Below are positions 25,051 through 32,998 of a stretch of 39,167 bases of DNA, piece by piece (position 1 is the first letter of the stretch; each line of letters opens with the position of its first letter). Under the pieces are notes generated by a model. That model was not told where the DNA came from and ran no database searches. It was given only the letters and a program-made list of their open reading frames with translations. Origin of the DNA: Marinibacterium sp. (GTDB lineage: Bacteria > Pseudomonadota > Alphaproteobacteria > Rhodobacterales > Rhodobacteraceae); the NCBI GenBank assembly GCA_025800215.1, contig JAOXSC010000112.1, forward strand, positions 1-39,167. Direction: 5' to 3'. A program made the position numbers and the translations under genes.

Positions 25051-26396
25051 GCATGACCAAATCGCTGTCCGGCTGGGGCAGGTGGCCGGTGCGCGACTGC
25101 CAGACGATCCCTTTGCGCGTCGATGCAGGGTTTGGGGACGGGCCCGGCTTTGGGGCCAGGACGGCCATCGCCCGTGGCAACGGGCGTTCCTATGGCGATC
25201 CTGCGCTGAACCCGGACATGACGGTCGAGGCCACGGCGGCCCGCCGCATGCTGTCCTTTGACATCGAAACGGGAGAGCTTGTCCTTGAAGCCGGTGTGAT
25301 GCTGGCGGATGTGCTGTCGGTCTTTGTGCCGCGTGGTTGGTTCCCGCCGGTCACCCCCGGAACCAAGCTGGTGACGATCGGAGGCATGATCGGGGCGGAT
25401 GTGCATGGCAAGAACCATCACGGTGCGGGCAGCTTTGCCGATCATGTGAACTGGTTCGATCTGCTCTGTGCTGATGGGCGCGTGCGGCGCTGTTCCCCTC
25501 AGGAAAACGCGGACCTGTTTCACGCCACCTGTGGCGGGATGGGGCTGACAGGTCATATCCTGGCGGCCTCGATCCGGCTGCAGCGTGTCGGGTCGGCCTG
25601 GATCCGCCAGACCACGGTGCCGGTGCCCGATCTCGACGGCGCGATGGAGGTGTTCGAAACCAACCTCGACACCACATATTCCGTGGCCTGGATCGACTGT
25701 CTGGCGGGTGGCGCGGACCGTGGGCGATCGCTTGTCTATCTGGGGGAACATGCCGAGCCCGATGCGCTCGAGGGTACATCCAGATCCGATCCCTTCCACC
25801 TTCCGCCGCGCCGCCGCAAACGCATGCCGATGGATGCGCCGGGATGGGCGCTCAACCGGCTGAGCCTGCGGGCCTTCAACCATGTCTATTATCGCGCGGG
25901 CTGTCGCGCAGCCGGACCGGGGATTGTCGACTATGACAGCTATTTCTACCCGCTGGACAGTATCGACAACTGGAACCGGCTTTATGGCGCGCGCGGATTT
26001 GCCCAGTATCAGTGCGCGCTGCCCCTGAGCACCGCGCGCGATGCGCTTCTTGAACAGCTGGATGCCATTTCGGGCGCGGGGCTGGGATCGTTCCTGGCGG
26101 TGCTCAAGCGGCTGGGGCCGGGGGCGGCGGCGCGGCCTTTGTCCTTTCCCATCGAAGGCTACACGCTGGCGCTCGATTTCCCGGTGTCATCACGGGCTTT
26201 AACCCTGCTGGACCGGCTGGACGAGATCACCATCGCCGCCGGTGGCCGGCTCTATCTGGCCAAGGACAGTCGCATGACCCAGTCGACAGCCGAAGCCGGA
26301 TACGGGGCGGCCCTGACCCGGTTCCGCACGCTGCGCGCCGAAACTGGTGCCAGCGCTATATTCCAATCCCTGCAATCGCGGAGGCTCGCCCTATGA
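25047..26396 (+). CDS. dprE1: DprE1-like FAD-dependent decaprenyl-phosphoryl-ribose 2'-oxidase
   Basis: A 449-residue flavoprotein matching mycobacterial DprE1, which oxidises C2 of decaprenyl-phosphoryl-ribose. Diagnostic segments are SGWGRWP (8-14), ARGNGRSYGD (42-51), TPGTKLVTIGGMIGADVHG (103-121) with His120 of HGKNHH (His132 in M. tuberculosis), LLCADGRVRRCSP, the substrate region DSYFYPLDSIDNWNRLYG (297-314), LSFPIEGYTLALDFPV (365-380) and RLYLAKDSR (401-409) with Lys406 (Lys418). In the gap-free stretch between these last two, the residue at the place of Cys387, the covalent target of benzothiazinones, is Ala375. All three key positions share one numbering offset of 12. The ATG overlaps the GtrA stop. 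The symbol is by homology; activity is untested. Confidence 0.9.
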   Translation: MSMTKSLSGWGRWPVRDCQTIPLRVDAGFGDGPGFGARTAIARGNGRSYGDPALNPDMTVEATAARRMLSFDIETGELVLEAGVMLADVLSVFVPRGWFPPVTPGTKLVTIGGMIGADVHGKNHHGAGSFADHVNWFDLLCADGRVRRCSPQENADLFHATCGGMGLTGHILAASIRLQRVGSAWIRQTTVPVPDLDGAMEVFETNLDTTYSVAWIDCLAGGADRGRSLVYLGEHAEPDALEGTSRSDPFHLPPRRRKRMPMDAPGWALNRLSLRAFNHVYYRAGCRAAGPGIVDYDSYFYPLDSIDNWNRLYGARGFAQYQCALPLSTARDALLEQLDAISGAGLGSFLAVLKRLGPGAAARPLSFPIEGYTLALDFPVSSRALTLLDRLDEITIAAGGRLYLAKDSRMTQSTAEAGYGAALTRFRTLRAETGASAIFQSLQSRRLAL

Positions 26397-27136
26397 TCCC
26401 GACCCAAAGCCCGGTGCTGATCCTTGGCGCACGGTCCGATATTGCCCGCGCCATGGCGGCCGAATTTGCGGCGCGGGGGCATCCGCTGATGCTGGCCGGG
26501 CGCGATCCCACGGGGCTCGAGCGCGATGCCGCAGATCTGGCCCTGCGCCATCAGGTTGCGGTGAGCGTGCATGCGTTCGACGCGCTTGAGCTGGATGCGC
26601 ACGCTGCGTTCTTTGACGCGCTGCCGCAGATGCCGCGTGTGGTGGTGTGTGCCGTGGGGGTGCTGGGCGATCAGGACGTTGACGTCACCGATCCGGCCCG
26701 TGTGCGCCAGATCATCGACAGCAATTTCACCGGGCCTGCCCATGCGCTGGAAGTTGCCGCTCAACGCCTTGCTGCCGCAGGCGGACCGGCCGCCATTGTC
26801 GGGATCGGCTCGGTCGCGGGGGATCGGGGCCGGGCCAAGAATTACCTTTATGGTGCGGCGAAGGCGGGGTTTGCGGCCTATCTGTCGGGGCTTCGGCAAC
26901 GCTATATCGCAAGCGACCTGCATGTGATGACGGTGAAACCGGGCTTCGTGGCCACCGCGATGACCGAAGGCATGGATCTGCCTGGGCCTTTGACATCTAC
27001 GCCCGAGGCCTTTGCCAAACAGGTGCTGCGCGCACTGGATCGCAAACGCATGGTCTACTACGTGCCGCGCTGGCGGCTCTTGATGGGGATCATCACCCAT
27101 TTGCCCGAGCCGATTTTTGCCCGGACCAAATTCTGA
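26393..27136 (+). CDS. dprE2: DprE2-like short-chain dehydrogenase
   Basis: A 247-residue short-chain dehydrogenase. The nucleotide loop is ILGARSDIARAMA (10-22), a DprE2-like variant of TGxxxGxG; Asn111 (SNFTGP), Ser140 (GIGSVAGDRGR) and Tyr153-x3-Lys157 (YGAAKAG) form the catalytic set. In mycobacteria DprE2 reduces the 2'-keto intermediate made by DprE1, giving decaprenyl-phosphoryl-arabinose. Its C-terminal segment (VYYVPRWRLLMGIITHLPE, about 222-240) is amphipathic, as expected for work on a lipid substrate. It overlaps dprE1 by ATGA and ends nine bases before the convergent membrane-protein gene. As SDRs are numerous, the assignment rests largely on the adjacent DprE1 and GtrA genes. 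Confidence 0.85.
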   Translation: MIPTQSPVLILGARSDIARAMAAEFAARGHPLMLAGRDPTGLERDAADLALRHQVAVSVHAFDALELDAHAAFFDALPQMPRVVVCAVGVLGDQDVDVTDPARVRQIIDSNFTGPAHALEVAAQRLAAAGGPAAIVGIGSVAGDRGRAKNYLYGAAKAGFAAYLSGLRQRYIASDLHVMTVKPGFVATAMTEGMDLPGPLTSTPEAFAKQVLRALDRKRMVYYVPRWRLLMGIITHLPEPIFARTKF

Positions 27137-27145
27137 TCCGGATCT

Positions 27146-28144
27146 CTAGCCGCTCAGCTCGCCCTCAACCGGGTGCTGCTTGCGTCGGGCTGCGAACAGG
27201 ACCCCGCCCACCAGCGCCTGCAGCAGCACCATGGCCAGCGCGATCCATGCCAGCGAAACCGCAAGCTGTGCCGCCACGCCGAACTGGCCGAAGAGAAAGA
27301 TGAAGATCTGTTCACGGATCCCGATGCCGTTTACCGATGCCGGAATCATCATCACGAACAGCGACACCGGTATGATCGCGAAATAACTGATCAGCGGCAG
27401 GTCGATCTGCAGCGCCTTTCCGATCAGGAAATAATGCAGCACGACATTGGCCTGAAACACGATCGAAATACCGATACAGCGATAGATCACGCCTTTCTGC
27501 GTTGCAAATGCCGCCGATGTTTCGCTGATTTTCTGCAGGATCCCAGACAATTTGCGCAACAGCGGGAGGGTCATCAGCCGCGCAAGGCCGCTGCGCAAGG
27601 GGCGGCTTAGAAACACCGCTGACAGCCCGGTCAGGATGGCACCCACCGCAAGCAGGATCCACCCGATCCCGGTGCGCGCGATCAGATCACCACCGATCGC
27701 CGGCAGGGCAAGCACGCCCAGAAACAGCAGACCGAACAACCCGGTCAGGCGTTCAACGAACAGGATCAAGAACGACCGCGTGTAGGAAGGCACCCGGTCC
27801 GACACATCCATCGCACGCATGAAATCGCCGCTCATCAGACCGGGCAGAAACGAGTTGAAGAAGATCCCGATCGTATAGGCGCGGATCAGCTCGATCAGCG
27901 GCACCACGAAGCCCTGTGCCCGCAGCAGGATCTGCCAGCGATACGAGCAGAGCAGATACCCGACGGTGTTCAGCGAAAAGGCCAGCAGCAGAAACAGCGG
28001 ATCCGCCTGCGACATGGCCAGCCAGATGTCGTCCACATTGTCGATCTGAACATAAAGCAGATACAGGATCAGCGCGGCGCTGATCGTGAGTTTCACCATG
28101 AACGGCAGATAGGGGCGCAACCGCGCGACAAGATCCCGGCCCAT
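27146..28144 (-). CDS. UPF0104 / LPG-synthase-TM-type membrane protein
   Basis: A 332-residue protein with about eight membrane helices of the UPF0104 (YbhN/AglD, lysylphosphatidylglycerol synthase membrane domain) family. Landmarks are FLLLAFSLNTVGYLLCSYRW (about 50-69), FFNSFLPGLMSGDFMRA (about 94-110) and PASVNGIGIREQIFIFLFGQ (about 263-282), where the NG.G.RE pattern is family-typical. There is no C-terminal aminoacyl-transfer domain, so it is not a full MprF. Members are proposed to handle or translocate lipid-linked substrates; here that might be a lipid-linked sugar. The start codon follows the acyltransferase stop by three bases, so the two are one operon. Confidence 0.8.
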   Translation of the reverse strand: MGRDLVARLRPYLPFMVKLTISAALILYLLYVQIDNVDDIWLAMSQADPLFLLLAFSLNTVGYLLCSYRWQILLRAQGFVVPLIELIRAYTIGIFFNSFLPGLMSGDFMRAMDVSDRVPSYTRSFLILFVERLTGLFGLLFLGVLALPAIGGDLIARTGIGWILLAVGAILTGLSAVFLSRPLRSGLARLMTLPLLRKLSGILQKISETSAAFATQKGVIYRCIGISIVFQANVVLHYFLIGKALQIDLPLISYFAIIPVSLFVMMIPASVNGIGIREQIFIFLFGQFGVAAQLAVSLAWIALAMVLLQALVGGVLFAARRKQHPVEGELSG

Positions 28145-28147
28145 CCC

Positions 28148-28876
28148 CTAGCCCCGCTTGCGGATCAGCTTGGCCGGGACGCCGCCCATGATGCTGAGCG
28201 GTTCCACGTCGCGCGTCACCACCGTACCGGCAGAAATCACGCTGCCACGCCCGATGCGCACACCGTCGAGCACCTTGACCCCGGCACCCAGCCAGACGTC
28301 ATCTTCGATCACGATGCCTTTGCTGTCGAAGCCCTGCTGATTGATCGGAACATCGGGGTCGGAAAAGGCGTGATTGCCGGCGACGATATGACAGTGCCCG
28401 GCAATCAGGGTATTCTTGCCAATCTCAAGCCCGCCCTGACCGTTCAGGATCGCATAGGCCCCCACGAAACAGTCATCACCCAACCGGATCGACCCCGCAT
28501 AGCCGGTTTCGAAATGCGCGCCATGCATGATCTGGTTGCGCGCGCCCAGCTCGACCGTCGCGTCTCGGCTCTTGATGTCAAAGAACACACCTTCGTCGAC
28601 CAGCGTGCCATCGCCCAGCGACAGCCTGTTGGGGCACCGCAGGGTGACGCCGCGCGACAGCGCCACACCCTTTCCGCAGGAATTGAATAAACCGCGATAG
28701 AGTTTCTGTCGCAGGGCCAGTCCCAACGCGCCCGGGATATTCGAAAAGAACAGGATCAGAAATTCGTACCACAGCATCCAAAGGATGCTGTCCGTTCCGA
28801 CCACCCGTGCCATGTATTTTCTGAATGCGCCCGCATCCTGGCGCGTGAGCGCTTCACTCTGAACCGTGTCAGACAC
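28148..28876 (-). CDS. Hexapeptide-repeat (LbH) acyltransferase
   Basis: A 242-residue acyltransferase with a left-handed beta-helix built from hexapeptide repeats (about residues 80-235: for example LSLGDGTLVDEGVFF, IRLGDDCFVGAYAIL, LEIGKNTLIAGHCHI, IVIEDDVWLGAGVKVLDG, VRIGRGSVISAGTVV). It ends with VEPLSIMGGVPAKLIRKRG, the standard tail of WbbJ/NodL-type O-acetyltransferases. GNHAFSDPDVPINQQGF holds the catalytic-site His. The N-terminal 70 residues include a hydrophobic stretch (SILWMLWYEFLILFFS) that may attach it to the membrane. I chose GTG at 28876 because GAGGTGG stands six bases before it; a GTG at 28891 lies inside that element. It probably acetylates a sugar of the polymer. Confidence 0.85.
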   Translation of the reverse strand: MSDTVQSEALTRQDAGAFRKYMARVVGTDSILWMLWYEFLILFFSNIPGALGLALRQKLYRGLFNSCGKGVALSRGVTLRCPNRLSLGDGTLVDEGVFFDIKSRDATVELGARNQIMHGAHFETGYAGSIRLGDDCFVGAYAILNGQGGLEIGKNTLIAGHCHIVAGNHAFSDPDVPINQQGFDSKGIVIEDDVWLGAGVKVLDGVRIGRGSVISAGTVVTRDVEPLSIMGGVPAKLIRKRG

Positions 28877-29195
28877 GATAAACCACCTCACTTTTCAATC
28901 ACTTGTGACAATACGCGTCGATCTTTTCTACCACAGCTCATTTCGTATTGTAAGGGTGTCGCGCAGTCGCATTTCAAGGTTGTCCCCAAATCAATTGTCA
29001 CAACGTATTAATCAGGCGTAAAAAATTCGTGTTCGCGCCGAGATCTCTTGATTTCCTGTGCCTCTCTCTTTCTACTGGGCGCCGTAAATAGTGCCGAATC
29101 TTTATCAGTTTTTTACGTGTCAGGGTGTCATAGTGATCTGATCGCTGCGAACCTTGCCGTAAAACCGGGCCGAAGGGACCCGACTTTTCAACACC
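28877..29195. promoter_or_regulatory. Divergent promoter region with paired TTGT-S-ACAA sites
   Basis: This 319-base AT-rich gap lies between the acyltransferase (minus) and the Gfo/Idh/MocA gene (plus). Two copies of the near-palindrome TTGT[G/C]ACAA occur at 28903-28911 and 28995-29003, oriented as a perfect 10-base inverted pair (TTGTGACAAT and ATTGTCACAA). TTGTCA (28996-29001) with an A-rich hexamer 18 bases downstream is a weak plus-strand promoter candidate. No gene is supported in the gap. Confidence 0.4.
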
Positions 29196-30260
29196 ATGTC
29201 CTTTGATCAAGAGCTTGCCATTGGCATCGCCGGAACCGGGTGGATGGCCGAAACCATGGCAGCGAGTTTTCAACAGATCGGCATGCCGCTGCGCATCGCG
29301 GCAATCCTGTCGGGCCAGGCCGAGCGGGCCGGGCGCCTGGCGTCGCGCTATGGGGCTGCCGCCACGACCGAAATTGATGCCTTTCTGGCCAAGGTCGATG
29401 CGGTCTATGTGGCGACGTCGAACGCACGCCATTTTGCACTGGTGCGCTCGGCATTGCTCGCCGGGCGGCCGGTGCTGGTGGAAAAGCCCCTGACGATCTC
29501 GGCCGCCGAGACCGAAGAGCTGATTTCCCTGTCCCGTCGAACCCGCGTGCTGCTGGTCGAAAATTTCTGGACCCTGACGCTGCCGGCGCATCGGCGGTTG
29601 CGTGAGTTGATCGAACATGGCGGGCTTGGCGCCCCACGGCATCTGAGTTTCGATTTCAGCAGCCCTCTGACCCCCGAAGTGTTTCCGGGCCTGTTCGATC
29701 CCGTGGCTGGTGGTGTGTTGCTGGATCGTGCGGTTTACGGGCTGGCGGCGGCGGACGATCTTCTTGGGCCGGTTGTCGATCTTGCGGCGCAGATTGTTCG
29801 GGATGATAATGACTGCGATGTCACGGCCGCCCTGCTTGCGCGGCATTCCGGTGGGGCGACGTCTCAGATCTCGGTGTCGATGATCTCGGGCGGGACCAAT
29901 ACGCTGTCGCTGGGCTTCGCCCGCGGGCGCGCGCAGGCCATGCCAAGCCTTGGGGCCGAGCGTGTGGAAATCGTACCAATGTCCCCCCCGGCCGAGCGCG
30001 GTGCCGCGACCGCCGCCGGGATCAGGGGGGCGTTGAAGCGGATGGCGCCGTTGCGCCGACTGCGACGGGCGCTGCCGCCACGGGCCGAATTTCATGACTA
30101 TGGCGGCGGCCTCTACATGCCGATGGCCCGGCATTTCAGCGACCTGGTCAGGGCGGGTGACAGCGAAAGCCCGGTTGTCCCGCTGGAGCTGTCGGCCCGC
30201 GTGTCCCGCCTTCTTAAACCACATCGGGGCGGGGCCGGATCTGACATGGAAACTGCCTGA
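29196..30260 (+). CDS. Gfo/Idh/MocA-family NAD(P)-dependent oxidoreductase
   Basis: A 354-residue oxidoreductase. The Rossmann motif is GIAGTGWMAETMA (10-22), YVATSNARHF (71-80) follows, and the family's catalytic Lys is in VEKPLT (Glu96-Lys97-Pro98). The second domain has GGVLLDRAVYGLAAADDLLG, corresponding to the usual GG.L.D.G.Y signature of dihydrodiol- or sugar-dehydrogenase-like members. No signal is present, so it is cytoplasmic. In this setting it may oxidise or epimerise a nucleotide sugar or free sugar; the substrate cannot be told. It stands alone between two AT-rich gaps, with only a weak Shine-Dalgarno before the ATG. Confidence 0.85.
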   Translation: MSFDQELAIGIAGTGWMAETMAASFQQIGMPLRIAAILSGQAERAGRLASRYGAAATTEIDAFLAKVDAVYVATSNARHFALVRSALLAGRPVLVEKPLTISAAETEELISLSRRTRVLLVENFWTLTLPAHRRLRELIEHGGLGAPRHLSFDFSSPLTPEVFPGLFDPVAGGVLLDRAVYGLAAADDLLGPVVDLAAQIVRDDNDCDVTAALLARHSGGATSQISVSMISGGTNTLSLGFARGRAQAMPSLGAERVEIVPMSPPAERGAATAAGIRGALKRMAPLRRLRRALPPRAEFHDYGGGLYMPMARHFSDLVRAGDSESPVVPLELSARVSRLLKPHRGGAGSDMETA

Positions 30261-30824
30261 GATGCGACATCTGAAGCTATTTCGCACCACCAGCCAGGCC
30301 GGATGCTGTCTGAAAGGCGGCAGGGCCCGAAAGCGCGCGGATACGAGGGATTCGGGTTGAAAGGCCTTGAGCGAAGGAAATTGAATATGTATTTTGTTTG
30401 GGAAATTCGAAGAGATGTGAGTGCAAATATCTGAAACCTTCAATGCTCTCATGTTTATGATATCGTTTGAATCAAAATGGCGATATGTGGGCCGTTGTGA
30501 CGATCGAGTAAGAGTGGATACGAGTGTGAGTAATGGTCGAAAAATTCTGCACTGCTATTTATGAACGTGGTGTAAATTCGCCAGAACCTGAGCGCGATCC
30601 GGCTTGCCGGAGTTTGACGCTGATCGGGCCCTTGCCTTCGGACCCGGCGATTTGTTCATTTTAGGGGAGCTGCTAACGAAACAGGAACATCACGACGATA
30701 GGCTGGGACCGTGCGCACGCTGCGTGCATGGATGTGGCCCTGCCTTACGGAGTGATCTGATGATATCGCAAGTGACTTTCACCAGACATGATGTTGAGAA
30801 TGTAGAAAGAGTTAGAGGTTTGTA
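30261..30824. promoter_or_regulatory. Long intergenic region upstream of galU
   Basis: A 564-base gap without a supported gene. The middle (about 30380-30600) is AT-rich and probably holds the galU promoter. A loose inverted repeat ATATCG-N15-CGATAT lies at 30460-30486, and a short hairpin (CCGGCTTGCCGG) at about 30599-30610. An open frame running from 30604 to the galU start has mixed third-position bases and no recognisable motif. AGAGG stands six bases before the galU ATG. Confidence 0.35.
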
Positions 30825-31718
30825 ATGTCGAATAAGGTAACGAAGGCCATTTTTCCTGTCGCGGGTCTGGGCACCCGCTTTCTGCCAGCGACCAAGTCGG
30901 TCCCGAAAGAGATCATGACCCTGGTCGATCGCCCGCTCATCCAATATGCGATTGATGAGGCGCGTGAAGCCGGGATCGAAGAGTTCATTTTTGTGACCTC
31001 GCGCGGCAAGAGCGCGCTTGAGGATTACTTTGACAACTCGCCCGCGCTCGAAGCCGAGCTGCGCAAGAAGGGCAAGACCGATCTGCTCGACATCCTTGGC
31101 CAGACCGATATGGACAGCGGCGCGATCGCCTATATCCGTCAGCATCAGGCGCTTGGCCTTGGCCACGCAGTGTGGTGCGCGCGGCGTTTGATCGGTGATG
31201 AACCGTTTGCCGTGCTGCTGCCCGACGACGTGATCGCCGCCGATCGGTCCTGTCTGCGGCAAATGATCGAAGCCTATGAAAACACCGGCGGCAACATGGT
31301 TGCGACCATGGCGGTCGCTCCGAACAAGATTTCGTCCTATGGCGTGCTGGATGTCGAAGAAGACCACGGCAGCGTGGTGCGCGCGCGCGGCATGGTCGAA
31401 AAGCCTGATGCCGACAAGGCGCCGTCGAACCTGGCGGTGATTGGCCGGTACATCCTGCGCCCGTCCGTCATGTCGCACCTGGAAACCATCAAGGCCGGGT
31501 CGGGCGGCGAAATTCAACTGACTGACGCCATCGCCAAGGACACCGAGAATGGCGAGGGCACATTTGGCTATCGCTTCCGTGGCCAGCGGTTCGACTGCGG
31601 GTCCAAGTCGGGTTTTCTGCAGGCGACTGTTGCCTTCGGCCTGGCGCGGGAAGAGCTGCAAGACGACCTGCGGCAGTTCCTCTATGACGTCATGCACTTG
31701 GATCGCGCTGGCGAATAA
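30825..31718 (+). CDS. galU: UTP-glucose-1-phosphate uridylyltransferase
   Basis: A 297-residue GalU/ExoN protein that makes UDP-glucose from UTP and glucose-1-phosphate, the main glucosyl donor for polysaccharide synthesis. It contains the nucleotidyltransferase signature AGLGTRFLPATKSVPKE (13-29) with the catalytic Arg and Lys, the strand VDRPLIQYAIDEA, DDVI (119-122 region) for metal binding, MVEKP and GSGGEIQLTDAI. Length and ends match the family. The ATG has AGAGG upstream and the gene is followed by a perfect rho-independent terminator, so it is a single-gene transcript. It supports the ExoY/ExoM-type pathway encoded nearby. Confidence 0.97.
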   Translation: MSNKVTKAIFPVAGLGTRFLPATKSVPKEIMTLVDRPLIQYAIDEAREAGIEEFIFVTSRGKSALEDYFDNSPALEAELRKKGKTDLLDILGQTDMDSGAIAYIRQHQALGLGHAVWCARRLIGDEPFAVLLPDDVIAADRSCLRQMIEAYENTGGNMVATMAVAPNKISSYGVLDVEEDHGSVVRARGMVEKPDADKAPSNLAVIGRYILRPSVMSHLETIKAGSGGEIQLTDAIAKDTENGEGTFGYRFRGQRFDCGSKSGFLQATVAFGLAREELQDDLRQFLYDVMHLDRAGE

Positions 31719-31742
31719 CACGTTGCGATAATTAGAACAATA

Positions 31743-31776
31743 CGCGGGGCAGTGATCTGCCCCGCGTTTCTTTTTT
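31743..31776 (+). terminator. Rho-independent terminator of galU
   Basis: A perfect 10-base-pair stem (CGCGGGGCAG / CTGCCCCGCG) with a TGAT loop, followed by TTTCTTTTTT, begins 24 bases after the galU stop. Confidence 0.93.
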
Positions 31777-31919
31777 GGTCCCAGCAGGTTCTCACAAGTC
31801 GGCGCGGGGGGCGGTTGTTCACAGCCGGGCCCAGGAACTATGGCATCTGTCTGCCGCGCCTGGGGGCAGTGACCACGCTGCGCCATCTCGGGGTGCCTGC
31901 TGTGGGGTTTGGGTGCAGC

Positions 31920-31943
31920 AAAAAGGGCCCCGCAAGGGGGGCC
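31920..31943 (-). terminator. Rho-independent terminator of exoY
   Basis: On the minus strand GGCCCC pairs with GGGGCC around a CCTTGC loop and is followed by CTTTTT. It lies about 60 bases beyond the exoY stop and faces the galU terminator. Confidence 0.75.
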
Positions 31944-32005
31944 GATTTGCCGTGGTGGTGTGGTTTGCGCGTTCGGGTGCCTGCAGTCTGACCACAGCCG
32001 AAGCG

Positions 32006-32704
32006 TCAGTATCCGGTGCGCGCCAGCACTGCGCGGGTTGTCCGAAGCAGGATCAGGAAATCCATCAGCACTGTTGATTCAAGCGCGTAACGCAGATCCA
32101 GCTCGACCCGCTCATCATAGGTCACATCATTGCGACCAGAGACCTGCCACAAGCCGGTGATCCCCGGACGGGCACACATATAGGCAAACCCGTCGGTCCC
32201 GTAGCGGGTGATCTCATCGAGCACGACAGGGCGCGGCCCGACGATGCTCATCTCACCGCGCAGCACATTCCAAAGCTGCGGCAGCTCATCAATGCTGGTC
32301 TTGCGCATGAACGCCCCCAGGCGCGTGACCCTCGGGTCGTTGCGCAGCTTCTGGGTCTGGGCCCACTCCCTGCGGGCTTCGGGATTGTCTTTCAGATGCG
32401 CCTTGAGCCGGGCATCCGCATCCACCACCATCGAGCGCAGTTTGAACATCTCAAAGCTGCTGCCATGTTGGCCAATCCGGTTCTGGGAAAAGAACCCCGG
32501 CCCGCCATCCCGCCGTATGAGTACATAACATATCGCGATGATCGGCAGTGCGAGGAACAGGAGCAAGGAGGACAACACGATGTCCGCCACGCGTTTCAAT
32601 GGGCTTGCGATCCATCCAGAAATCAAACTCCGGTGATCGGAGCCTGTGTTGTCATTGGAATCGCCATCAATACGCCCATGGTATGGGTTTGTAAGATAGG
32701 TCAC
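32006..32704 (-). CDS. exoY: ExoY-like undecaprenyl-phosphate sugar-1-phosphate transferase
   Basis: A 232-residue bacterial sugar transferase (PF02397 type) that starts repeat-unit assembly by moving galactose-1-phosphate or glucose-1-phosphate to undecaprenyl phosphate. One N-terminal membrane hairpin lies at about 42-63, then FFSQNRIGQHGSSFEMFKLR (71-90) and SMVVDADARL, the catalytic block RKTSIDELPQLWNVLRGEM (134-152) followed by SIVGPRPV, and the C-terminal RPGITGLWQVSGR. The small size without an extra four-helix domain is that of ExoY/PssA rather than WbaP or WcaJ. The start is a GTG at 32704. A good minus-strand promoter candidate lies about 100 bases upstream and a terminator follows, so it is a separate transcript. 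The name is by homology; the sugar is not proven. Confidence 0.93.
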   Translation of the reverse strand: MTYLTNPYHGRIDGDSNDNTGSDHRSLISGWIASPLKRVADIVLSSLLLFLALPIIAICYVLIRRDGGPGFFSQNRIGQHGSSFEMFKLRSMVVDADARLKAHLKDNPEARREWAQTQKLRNDPRVTRLGAFMRKTSIDELPQLWNVLRGEMSIVGPRPVVLDEITRYGTDGFAYMCARPGITGLWQVSGRNDVTYDERVELDLRYALESTVLMDFLILLRTTRAVLARTGY

Positions 32705-32804
32705 TGGTTACGCCACTAAAATCAGAATCTTGTTTTATGATTCAATATTTCGAACTTTCTGTAAATAGGGGTTTGATCCTTTTTTGACTTCGGGCAATTT
32801 GGTA

Positions 32805-32834
32805 GTTACAAATACAGATGCCAATTGGCGTCAA
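32805..32834 (-). promoter_or_regulatory. Candidate exoY promoter containing a palindrome
   Basis: On the minus strand TTGACG (32834-32829) and TGTAAC (32810-32805) are 18 bases apart, 5/6 and 4/6 matches to the sigma-70 consensus. The perfect palindrome GCCAATTGGC (32820-32829) sits directly beside the -35 element, where a repressor could block it. Confidence 0.45.
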
Positions 32835-32998
32835 TTAATTAACGAAATGATGTCCTGAACATACTGTGATTTGTCGTCAGCACGCGCTGCTATGGTCGGC
32901 GATGGATTTGATCACGCCACGAGGCATTCGCTTGGGCGCACTTTCATACCCTCGTTTCGCCATCGCGAGAAAACGACGACGTCAATTCTGGATTTTGA

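Noticed and set aside
28998-30452. 484-codon minus-strand frame opposite the Gfo/Idh/MocA gene
   Set aside because: Shadow composition, and its ends lie in AT-rich non-coding DNA; the plus strand has EKP and Rossmann motifs.
30604-30825. 73-codon plus-strand frame ending at the galU start
   Set aside because: TTG start, mixed third-position bases and no motif; the apparent overlap with galU is better explained by the galU leader.
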